DNA from: an uncultured delta proteobacterium
GTDB lineage: Bacteria; Myxococcota_A; Bradymonadia; REDH01
DNA: 12,097 bases
Direction: 5' to 3'
Assembly (NCBI GenBank): GCA_903912275.1
Contig: CAIWGR010000599.1
Location: 1 to 12,097, forward strand
Under the pieces are notes generated by a model, which saw only the letters and a list, made by a program, of their open reading frames with translations, had not been told where the DNA came from and did not search any database. Made by a program: the position numbers and the translations under genes. Of this stretch, positions 6,412 to 12,097 are shown piece by piece (positions within the stretch are counted from its first letter, which is position 1; the number at the start of each line of letters is the position of its first letter).

Positions 6412-7323
6412 ATGCGCGCCCACCTCAGCCAGCGAACCTACGGCCCTCTGATCGGCCGACTGCTGGCGGGCGCGGTACTGCTCCTGCTGCCCGTTGCGTC
6501 GGCCGAGGCGTCGAACAACTTCACGCTGCAGCGGTTCGGTACCTGCGTGCTGGAGGGTTCGACAGGCAACTGCCTGGGAACCTCGACCAAGGACAAGGCC
6601 TTCCGCTCCTTCGCCGGTCAGCTTGGCGAGGTGATGACGATCAAGGGGGTGGCGCCGGCCGATACACCCGGCGTGGCCGGCTTCGTCTTCCAGATTGATC
6701 GCAGCTTCAACGACTTCGATGTGAAGACGGAGGGTGCGGAGAACCCCTGGGTTCTCGCGCACAAGACGAGCGACCCGGCGGCTTCCATGGGGACCACGCA
6801 GATTCATGTGCGCAAGGGGCTCCCCTTTAGCTTCGAGGTGGGTACGGTGCTCACGCTGCTCGACGACAGCGACCTCATGGCCGTTGGCGTGGAGGGCAAA
6901 TGGGCGCTTCACGAGGACATCTTCTGGCCGCTCCCCGATCTCGCCATCCACGGCGGCCTGAACACGCTGCTCGGCAGCTCCGACCTGGTGCTGACCAACC
7001 TGCAGATCGACGCCCTGCTCTCGCTGCCCATCGGCATCGGCTCGGTGGTGAACCTCACGCCGTTTGGCGGGTATGGTGTGGTCCTCCCCTTTTCGGCCTC
7101 CCGCCTCATCGACACCACGCCGGACGATCCGCGGCCAGCAGTGGCGAGCGATACCGAGTCGCTCAGGAACCAACCTGAGGTCAACTTCTCGCTCGACACC
7201 GAGCCACGGCCGGTGGCGGTGGTCGGCGCCCGCTTTCAGTGGGCGATGCTCGACCTGACCTACCAGTCGCAGTTCTCGGATACCGTGACGAGCCAATCGG
7301 TGAGCATCGGCGCCGACTTCTAG
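6412..7323 (+). CDS. Exported protein, probable outer-membrane beta-barrel, family not recognised
   Basis: The 303-residue product has a clear Sec signal peptide: charged start, hydrophobic core LLAGAVLLLLPVA and cleavage near Ala31 or Ala33 (ASAEA). The mature part alternates polar and hydrophobic residues in short stretches (for example FSFEVGTVLTLLDDSDLMAV, PIGIGSVVNLTPFGGYGVV) with Gly-rich turns, and it ends in QSVSIGADF. A C-terminal Phe on an alternating strand is the recognition signal of the BAM outer-membrane assembly machinery. A barrel of about 8 to 12 strands would fit the length. The two Cys early in the mature part (Thr-Cys-Val and Asn-Cys-Leu) could form a disulfide. GGAGAG lies six bases before the ATG. 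Function is unknown. It faces phaR across a strong hairpin. Confidence 0.75.
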   Translation: MRAHLSQRTYGPLIGRLLAGAVLLLLPVASAEASNNFTLQRFGTCVLEGSTGNCLGTSTKDKAFRSFAGQLGEVMTIKGVAPADTPGVAGFVFQIDRSFNDFDVKTEGAENPWVLAHKTSDPAASMGTTQIHVRKGLPFSFEVGTVLTLLDDSDLMAVGVEGKWALHEDIFWPLPDLAIHGGLNTLLGSSDLVLTNLQIDALLSLPIGIGSVVNLTPFGGYGVVLPFSASRLIDTTPDDPRPAVASDTESLRNQPEVNFSLDTEPRPVAVVGARFQWAMLDLTYQSQFSDTVTSQSVSIGADF

Positions 7324-7327
7324 GCAG

Positions 7328-7359
7328 GCCGCCGCCGCGCTCCGAGGCGGGGCGGCGGC
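7328..7359. terminator. GC hairpin between convergent genes, terminator-like without a U tract
   Basis: GCCGCCGCC (7328-7336) pairs perfectly with GGCGGCGGC (7351-7359). Past one G/G mismatch, CGC (7338-7340) pairs with GCG (7347-7349) around the loop TCCGAG. The hairpin begins 5 bp after the upstream stop and ends 11 bp before the phaR stop. Neither strand shows a run of T after the stem, so it may be a bidirectional transcript-end stabiliser or a weak intrinsic terminator. Confidence 0.55.
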
Positions 7360-7369
7360 GTGCGATTGC

Positions 7370-7987
7370 CTACTTGGGCTTGGTCTCGAGGGCCTTCAGC
7401 CGGATGTCGAGCCGGCGGAGCTGGATGTCGAACTCCGCACGGTCGTTCTTGGCGCGGCGGTCTGCGTCGGAGAGCTTCTTCTGAAGTCGGGCGACCTCGG
7501 CCTTGAGGCGCTTCACCTGGTCGACGGTCTCGGGCAGGTGCTTGAGCTGTTCGAAGCTCTCGCCGATGCGGAGGTCGATGCGGGCCTGGACCTCTTCGAG
7601 CGCGCGGGGGATGGAGTCGAGGAACTCACGGACGGGCGCCACCACCTCGGCCTGCTGCTGGGCGGCGGTCCGCTTGACCTTCTCGACCTGCGTCTTGGCA
7701 TCTTCGCGCATGTCGGTGACATCGCGGCTGAGGCGGGAGATGAAATCGGAGGGTGAGCGGATCATGTCGCGGAGCGCCTGCATGGGCAGGGTCCGCTTGT
7801 CCTTCTTCTCCTGCTCGAAGACGATCTGCGCGAGCGTCACGGAGGTGATGTCTTCGCCCGACTTGTTGTCGACGATGCGGAGCTCGGAGCCGTCGCGCAC
7901 CATCTGCGAGATCTCTTCGAGCGTCACGTAGGAGCTACGCTCGGTGTCGTAGAGTTTGCGGTTGCTGTAACGCTTGATCAACTTCAT
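7370..7987 (-). CDS. phaR: PhaR-type polyhydroxyalkanoate synthesis regulator
   Basis: The 205-residue protein opens with the PHB/PHA accumulation regulator DNA-binding domain: KLIKRYSNRKLYDTERSSYV then EEISQMVRDGSELRIVDNKSG and ITSVTLAQIVFEQEK (to about residue 63). Residues 70-90 keep the following conserved segment (LRDMIRSPSDFISRL). The rest is charged and heptad-like, strongest at VDQVKRLKAEVARLQKKL, so a coiled coil is likely. In Alpha- and Betaproteobacteria PhaR represses phasin and polymer genes and is titrated by growing polymer granules. The ATG at 7987 begins exactly at the family start and has AGGTG three bases upstream; the frame open to 8038 adds a Cys/His-rich stretch not seen in the family. 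No phaC, phaP or phaZ gene is nearby, so the target is unknown. It is divergent from the zinc-ribbon gene. Confidence 0.88.
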   Translation of the reverse strand: MKLIKRYSNRKLYDTERSSYVTLEEISQMVRDGSELRIVDNKSGEDITSVTLAQIVFEQEKKDKRTLPMQALRDMIRSPSDFISRLSRDVTDMREDAKTQVEKVKRTAAQQQAEVVAPVREFLDSIPRALEEVQARIDLRIGESFEQLKHLPETVDQVKRLKAEVARLQKKLSDADRRAKNDRAEFDIQLRRLDIRLKALETKPK

Positions 7988-8174
7988 GTGCACCTGAGGG
8001 AACAGCTCATGCAGGCCGTGCCCGCAGGGACACAGCACACCGTCAAGCCGTTCTTGTTCTCAGCCTGCCTCGACAGGTCTGGTCATGGAGCTTGAAACCA
8101 GATGTTTCCTCTCCCACCTTCGGTCGACTGTCAAGCGGCGCGAACCGTCTACACTTTGGCACAAGCGCGATAAC

Positions 8175-8203
8175 TTGAGGCCTGCTCTGCCTTGACCTAA
8201 CAG
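8175..8203 (+). promoter_or_regulatory. Candidate promoter of the zinc-ribbon gene
   Basis: TTGAGG (8175-8180), a 17-base spacer and TAACAG (8198-8203) place a start near 8210, about 20 bases before the ATG at 8230. The surrounding 242-base divergent gap (7988-8229) otherwise shows only two copies of GTCAAGC (8042-8048 and 8130-8136). Confidence 0.35.
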
Positions 8204-8229
8204 CGAAAGTGCTCTCTGCCCGGCCTCCG

Positions 8230-9553
8230 ATGAAACTCCTCTGCCCAGCCTGTCTCGAATCTGTTGAGGCGCCGGATGCGCTCATCGCCGAGCCTGGCTC
8301 GAAGATGCGCTGCCCGAACTGCCGCGCCGACTTCCTGGTGCGACCGGTCGGAGACGAGCGGCCAAGTCGACCGCGGGCGGGCAGCCGCTTCCCTGCGCCG
8401 GGAAGCGAGAGCTCCGGGTCGCTTCCGGTCGCACCGCCGCCGCTGCCGCATCCGGGCGCACCGCTGCCGCCGCGACCACCGCAGCGCTCTTCGAGCTCGC
8501 TCCCCGCATTCGCAAGCGGGCCTGGCCCGAGGCCCCCGAGCACCACAGCGCCACCCTTCAGCAGCCTGCTGCACGAGCTGCAGGAGGGCGGACAGGATCG
8601 GCGGAGCAGCACCAACCTGAGAGCCTTCCCGCCCGCGACGAGCCCTGCTGCAGCGCCGGGCCCGGCTGCGCCGAGCGGGCCGCTCCGTGCCGATGCATCG
8701 GTCGCCTTCGGCTGGGACCGGCCCCCTGCAACGCAGGACGAGGCCCAACAGCGTTCGGTCATCCGGTTCTCCGAGGCCGCCTCGACCGACACCAACCACC
8801 AGACACTCCCCGCCGACGAGGCCGAGGCAGAGCTCTCTTCCGAGATGGAGCGCGACGGGGCGCTGCGGGTCGCGGCCATCGCCGAGGCGTCGCTCCCCCC
8901 TGTGACGGTGGCGCTGACGGCGCTTGCGATGCTGGTCTGCCTGATCGGTGGCTGGCTGCTCTGGGTCGCCTATCAGCACGACGGTCTTCTCGACCTGCGA
9001 CGGCTCGACCGCGCGATGATGGTGGTGGAGGAGGTGGCCCAGCCTCCCTCGTTGCGGAGCAAGGCGCCGGTTCAGGTGCCGATGGGTGGGCTGGCAGCGC
9101 TCGAGATCGCAGAGGTGAAGCAGTCCATCTATCTGACCAAGACAGGTGCCGAGCTGGTGGTGGTGGAGGGCTTTGTCGTCAACCGGAGTCCGGAGACCAC
9201 CTTCCGGCGCATCTACCTGCACGTGACGGCGACCTCGCTTCGTGACGAGGTGTTTGTTGACCGGCTCATTCCCGCGGGCGCGCTGCTGGAGCAGCCCGGG
9301 CTGGAGGCCATCCAAGATGGCGCCTCCCTGGCGCGGACCTACGACCAGCTCGAGCGCCAGGCTGCAGGCCTGAAGGTAGCGCCCGGGCAGCGCACCCCCC
9401 TTCTCTGCGGTGGCCATCGTCCCGAAGGGGGGTGACCTGAAGGATGCGACGATCAAGGCGACCATCCTCGATGCTGAGCAGATTGTTCCGGAGGCCTGCT
9501 GGCGGTCGGCGACCTGGCCGGAGGGGTCGGGGCCGGAGGGGTCGGGGCTGTGA
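8230..9553 (+). CDS. MJ0042-type zinc-ribbon, single-TM protein; frame interrupted at a run of six C
   Basis: The protein starts MKLLCPAC and has a four-Cys ribbon, Cys5-x2-Cys8-x19-Cys28-x2-Cys31, as in MJ0042-type domains. A long Pro/Ala/Ser linker (about 40-200) follows, then one transmembrane helix (about 222-247) and a beta-rich C-terminal domain like DUF3426 (VVVEGFVVNRSPET...). The cytoplasmic ribbon and exported C-terminus suggest a membrane-anchored sensor or assembly factor; function is unknown. The zero frame reads LLCGGHRPEGG after the C run at 9395-9400 and stops at TGA 9433-9435. Skipping one C restores FSAVAIVPKGGDLKDATIKA...QIVPEACW to TGA 9551-9553, 440 residues in all. The restored part fits the expected domain end (PGQ..PF...) and makes the stop overlap the next GTG as GTGA. 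I therefore call one gene with a one-base frameshift: real mutation, sequencing error or recoding. ATG 8230 is chosen because the Cys ribbon begins there. Confidence 0.75.
9518..9547 (+). repeat. Perfect tandem duplication of a 15-bp unit forming a four-tract G-quadruplex motif over a ribosome-binding site
   Basis: CCGGAGGGGTCGGGG occurs twice with no gap (9518-9532 and 9533-9547), encoding PEGSG twice at the end of the restored zinc-ribbon frame. It gives four runs of four G (9523-9526, 9529-9532, 9538-9541, 9544-9547) with spacers of 2, 5 and 2 bases. The GGAGG at 9535-9539 lies ten bases before the GTG start of the next gene, so a folded quadruplex in mRNA would cover its ribosome-binding site. 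Confidence 0.7.
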
Positions 9554-10323
9554 CGCAACCGCCCCGTCCGGACGACGACCAGTATCAGCTCTCGACGCTG
9601 ATCCGGCGGGTACTCAGCGTGGGCGATGTGGGGCTGCGGCGGCGGCAGATGGAGCGACACCTGCTGACGGTCGATGCGGCCACAGCGGCGGCCCACCTAG
9701 AGGCGCTCTTCGGGCCGGCGCTGAGCGGTGATTTTGAGGCAGCCGAGGTGCTGTTTGCCCTCTTCGAGACGCTGCTGAAGCCCGAAGGGAAGGTGGCGCT
9801 CGCCCTCGAAGCCGTGCAGCTTGAAGCAAGACGAAGCGGTTGCGAGGCGCTCGGCTGGTTCCTGCTCGACCCGCCCCCCTATCGGACCATCGACCTGCTC
9901 CGTGCGAAGGGAGGGGGCGACCGCTCCAAGTCGCTCGGCGAGCGGCGGGCGGAGGCGGCAGGCTGGAACACAGCGCTGCTTGAGCGGCTGCTCGACGACC
10001 CCGACCCGATGGTCATCGAGCGACTCGCCGCCAACCCGCGCCTGACCGAACGGCAGGTGGTGACGCTCGTTTCTACCCGCCCCAACCGGGCAGAGCGGCT
10101 GGAAGCTGTGATGGCGGTTTCGCGCTGGAATCGAAAGGCGGAGGTGCGGAGCTCGGTCGCGCAGAACCCCTACGCACCTACAGGTCTGGCGATTCGGGCG
10201 CTGATGTTCGCGTCGCGGTGCGACCTCGACCGCATCCGCTTTGCCGGCGACCTGCACCCGCTGCTGCGCGAAGCGGCCGCCTTCTTTGCAACCCTGCGCG
10301 ACCGGACAGCGCCCGCCGACTAG
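9550..10323 (+). CDS. Helical-repeat protein, LRV/HEAT-like
   Basis: The 257-residue protein starts at GTG 9550 inside the GTGA overlap with the restored stop of the zinc-ribbon gene, with GGAGG upstream. It has no signal peptide or membrane segment. From about residue 140 it has short alpha-helical repeats with recurring NP or DP turns: ERLLDDPDPMVIERLAANP, then RLTERQVVTLVSTRPNRAERL, then EVRSSVAQNPYAPTGLAIRAL. This spacing is typical of leucine-rich variant or HEAT-type arrays that act as protein-binding surfaces. The N-terminal half looks helical too (RRRQMERHLLTVDAATAAAHL) but shows no clear repeat. The four-Cys iron-sulfur motif of some LRV proteins is absent. Coupling to the zinc-ribbon gene suggests partnership. 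Its TAG overlaps the stop of the facing miniprotein gene. The repeat assignment is by eye. Confidence 0.72.
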   Translation: MTQPPRPDDDQYQLSTLIRRVLSVGDVGLRRRQMERHLLTVDAATAAAHLEALFGPALSGDFEAAEVLFALFETLLKPEGKVALALEAVQLEARRSGCEALGWFLLDPPPYRTIDLLRAKGGGDRSKSLGERRAEAAGWNTALLERLLDDPDPMVIERLAANPRLTERQVVTLVSTRPNRAERLEAVMAVSRWNRKAEVRSSVAQNPYAPTGLAIRALMFASRCDLDRIRFAGDLHPLLREAAAFFATLRDRTAPAD

Positions 10324-10457
10324 CCCTTCGGCGGTGCGCTGGAGAGAGCCTTTGCGATGCGGGCCGAGAGATCGGGCCAGACGCCGATGCCGAAGACGGT
10401 GATGACCTGCGCGGCAAAGAAGATCCACTCGTCGAGCGTGAGGTAGAGGTTAAGCAC
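10320..10457 (-). CDS. 45-residue membrane miniprotein of the CPBP operon
   Basis: GTG at 10457-10455 opens MLNLYLTLDEWIFFAAQVIT, followed by VFGIGVWPDLSARIAKALSS and a short basic end. The stretch WIFFAAQVITVFGIGVW is hydrophobic enough for one transmembrane helix, and the segment after it (DLSARIAKAL) looks amphipathic. AGGAG lies five bases before the GTG and overlaps the TAG stop of the protease gene, which is only 8 bp away, so coupled translation is likely. I recognise no family. Being downstream of a CPBP membrane protease it could be a partner, substrate or unrelated small membrane protein. A gene this short is easily missed by automatic annotation. It ends in a CTAG shared with the facing gene's stop. 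Confidence 0.6.
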   Translation of the reverse strand: MLNLYLTLDEWIFFAAQVITVFGIGVWPDLSARIAKALSSAPPKG

Positions 10458-10465
10458 AGCGACTC

Positions 10466-11320
10466 CTAGAGGCCCAGCAGGAGCCGGGGGACGAGCACGA
10501 TGATGTCGTAGAGGGTGTGGGTATAGACGGCAATCGCGAAGCCGCGGCTCACGAAGAGCAGGCCGAGGATGAGCCCGAGGATAAGACGGTAGCCGAAGCG
10601 GAAGTTGCTCCAGGGCTCGGCGCCCAGCGGTACGAGGTGGGCGGCCGAAAAGAGGAGCGCGCTGAGCAGAATGGGGAGGCCATACTTGAGCACGGGGTGG
10701 CGGTTTCGGAGCAGCCAGACCAGGCCGCCGAGGAGGATGACGCGAAAGAGGAGCTCCTCGTACGCGCCGGCACCGACCGACATCACGATGGCGTCGGTGA
10801 CCGTCTTGGCCTCGCCACCCGCCGCGCCCGCGATGGAGTGGTCTTCGGGGATGTCGAGGTAGCGGAGCGCCTTGGTTGCGACCATGCCCATGGAGATGGC
10901 GTAGGTGAGGCTCTCGAACACCATGAACCAGGGTGTGGGTGCGGCCAGATCCTTGCGGGAGCGGCGCATGAAGTAGAGCGCGGCACAGACCGCGAAGACG
11001 GCCGCGTTGACGCCGAAGTACCAGACGGCGTCGTGGTTGAGGAGGCGGATGAGGTTGGGGGTGACGAAGTCTGCGCCGTTGCGCCAGCCGTTCGTGAAGA
11101 GCACACCCACCTGGTAGACCACGAAGAGGGGGGCGACGAGCGCGACCATGTTCCAGCCGTTCCGGGACTCGTCGAAGTAGCCGCCGACCGCGCTGAGCGT
11201 GCCGGACCAGAGGCGGCGGAAGAGCCCCTTCTTGGCCGCTACGGGCTTGCCTTTCTTGCCCGCGGACTTTCGAGCGGAGGCGGCGGGCTTGGGGCGAGAT
11301 GGTTTGGTTGCTGGCGGCAC
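10466..11320 (-). CDS. CPBP-family intramembrane metalloprotease (CAAX protease/Abi-like)
   Basis: The 284-residue protein has a basic, disordered, Ala/Lys/Pro-rich N-terminus (about residues 1-32) and then some six to eight hydrophobic segments. The family motifs are in order: GAYEELLFR (Glu188, Glu189, Arg193; motif EExxxR), LLFSAAH (Phe224, His228; motif FxxxH) and HTLYD (His268, Asp272; motif HxxxN/D). The two glutamates and the histidines bind the metal and activate water. Members cleave prenylated or other membrane proteins, secrete or immunise against bacteriocins, or anchor small proteins; the substrate here is unknown. GTG 11320 is the best start: GAGGAG lies 11 bases upstream (11337-11332), and the next ATG would remove the first membrane segment. 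The start lies inside the 3' end of the preceding gene, an 82-base overlap. The miniprotein at 10320-10457 follows 8 bp after its stop. Confidence 0.88.
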   Translation of the reverse strand: MPPATKPSRPKPAASARKSAGKKGKPVAAKKGLFRRLWSGTLSAVGGYFDESRNGWNMVALVAPLFVVYQVGVLFTNGWRNGADFVTPNLIRLLNHDAVWYFGVNAAVFAVCAALYFMRRSRKDLAAPTPWFMVFESLTYAISMGMVATKALRYLDIPEDHSIAGAAGGEAKTVTDAIVMSVGAGAYEELLFRVILLGGLVWLLRNRHPVLKYGLPILLSALLFSAAHLVPLGAEPWSNFRFGYRLILGLILGLLFVSRGFAIAVYTHTLYDIIVLVPRLLLGL

Positions 11321-12097
11321 GCGCTGACTCGCTCCTCGGCCCACGAGAGGTATCGGGCGGCAACCGGCTTCGGCGCCACTGCATAGGCCTCTACCGTGAA
11401 GTCGACGGGCCGCAAAAATCCGTGGCACTTTGTGTCGTCGAGGACGAGCACGCGCCCCTCGGAGGGGTCGGCGGTGCGCCAGTCGAGGCCGCCAACGCGG
11501 GCGTTGAGGGCGTCGCCGAGCAGGAGCCCGAGCGCGGTCAGGGTGGCGGCGGGCTGGTAGGTGGCGCCGGTCTCGCGGGGCAGTCCCATGAGGAGGGCGT
11601 CGTAGGTCTCGGCGGCGCTGGCCGGGTCGAGCGAGAGCTCGTGGAGGCGGGTGTGGAGCGAGCGTCGCATCGCATCGGCGTTGGGGCCTCCCGGCGCTCC
11701 CTCGGCCAGATCGCCGATGAGGGCCGCCTCGAGCTCGCCCCACCAGCCGTTGCCAAGGAGGTAGCGGACCGAGGCCGGGGGCGTGGCTCCCGCGAAGGAG
11801 AAGCAGGGAGGCGCGTCGACGCTGCTGTCATGAAGCGGGAGCCAGAAGAAGTCGCGGAGGAAGTCCTGCTCGGTCTGGGCATCCCAGGTCTCTGCGCTCT
11901 CGACGACGAGGTGGCGGTAGGGGAGCGGTCCGGTCGCGCTTGCCGCGACGAGGTGCATGGCGACGGCGTGGAAGGTGGAGGCCTCGACCCAGAGCGGCTT
12001 GGGGTCGTAGGCGAGATAGCCCGCTGTGGAGAGCGCGTTGCCGACGGCCTCGTGGAGGCCGAGGAGGGAGCCATCGCTCGGCTTCGGGTCGAAGGCG
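11239..12097 (-). CDS. Unrecognised conserved-looking protein (5' end outside window)
   Basis: The frame is open to the right edge and ends at 11239, giving 285 visible residues. Visible stretches include AFDPKPSDGSLLGLHEAVGN, LWVEASTFHAVAMHLVAA and RHLVVESAETWDAQTEQDFL, followed by an acidic/aromatic segment DFFWLPLHD, a helical middle (ADAMRRSLHTRLHELSLDP) and a beta-rich end with DDTKCHGFLRPVDF. No transmembrane segment or signal peptide is visible, so it is probably cytoplasmic. I do not recognise a family. The ATG at 11958 is internal, since coding character continues before it. The last 27 codons overlap the CPBP gene and are Pro-rich, so the overlap part may be less constrained. Same strand and overlap place it in the CPBP operon. 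Confidence 0.6.
   Translation of the reverse strand, partial: AFDPKPSDGSLLGLHEAVGNALSTAGYLAYDPKPLWVEASTFHAVAMHLVAASATGPLPYRHLVVESAETWDAQTEQDFLRDFFWLPLHDSSVDAPPCFSFAGATPPASVRYLLGNGWWGELEAALIGDLAEGAPGGPNADAMRRSLHTRLHELSLDPASAAETYDALLMGLPRETGATYQPAATLTALGLLLGDALNARVGGLDWRTADPSEGRVLVLDDTKCHGFLRPVDFTVEAYAVAPKPVAARYLSWAEERVSACRQQPNHLAPSPPPPLESPRARKASP

Noticed and set aside
7985..8010. Eight-codon minus-strand frame (ATG at 8010) ending in an ATGA overlap with the phaR start, a possible leader peptide
   Set aside because: No ribosome-binding site precedes it and nothing in its composition suggests attenuation; a frame this short is likely by chance.
8129..8134. Perfect TTGACA on the minus strand as a phaR -35 element
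   Set aside because: No acceptable -10 element lies 16 to 19 bases downstream, and it is more than 140 bases from the phaR start.
8155..8172. TGGCAC resembling the -24 element of a sigma-54 promoter
   Set aside because: The bases at the -12 position read CGATA and not TTGC at the required spacing.
10466..11320. Abortive-infection or defence role for the CPBP protease
   Set aside because: Some Abi proteins belong to this family, but no defence gene, mobile element or bacteriocin gene is nearby.

Overview
The window is GC-rich, with tightly packed genes and strong G/C preference at third codon positions. It comes from a Gram-negative bacterium, because it encodes a secreted protein that looks like an outer-membrane beta-barrel. 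A PhaR-type regulator, an MJ0042-type zinc-ribbon membrane protein, a helical-repeat protein and a CPBP membrane protease together suggest a deltaproteobacterial lineage (Myxococcota or Bradymonadota-like). That placement is inference from gene content, not a database match. I see no tRNA, rRNA, CRISPR array, insertion sequence or phage gene, so this reads as ordinary chromosome.

Layout. Positions 1-285 hold the C-terminus of a DinG/YoaA-type helicase, meeting a small hyper-acidic protein on the minus strand (282-506). A divergent region with three predicted hairpins and a perfect 16-bp palindrome leads into a BASS-family sodium symporter (761-1651). A compact plus-strand cluster follows: two paralogous ribbon-helix-helix-like proteins (1735-2031, 2054-2206), a SerA-type phosphoglycerate dehydrogenase with an ACT-like domain (2214-3551), and a single-domain rhodanese (3570-3920). 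A thioredoxin-fold [2Fe-2S] ferredoxin on the minus strand (3917-4285) is divergent from acetyl-CoA synthetase acs (4374-6341); their 88-bp shared control region carries a near-perfect dyad. An exported beta-rich protein (6412-7323) ends at a strong GC hairpin facing phaR on the minus strand (7370-7987).

The right-hand part holds a zinc-ribbon/one-TM protein whose frame breaks at a run of six C (8230-9553), translationally coupled to a helical-repeat protein (9550-10323). A minus-strand operon reads in from the right edge: an unrecognised protein (11239-12097, incomplete), a CPBP protease (10466-11320) and a 45-residue membrane miniprotein (10320-10457).

How the genes relate. acs makes acetyl-CoA, the precursor of polyhydroxyalkanoate, and PhaR-type proteins control polyhydroxyalkanoate genes, so the two fit a carbon-storage theme, although no phaC or phasin gene is in view. 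The RHH pair directly upstream of serA is a candidate local regulator. Three of the four convergent gene pairs overlap by exactly four bases through their stop codons. No convincing new multi-gene system is visible. The best leads are the frameshift with a guanine-quadruplex motif over the next ribosome-binding site, the tandem RHH pair ahead of serA, the structured leader of the symporter and the CPBP-linked miniprotein.
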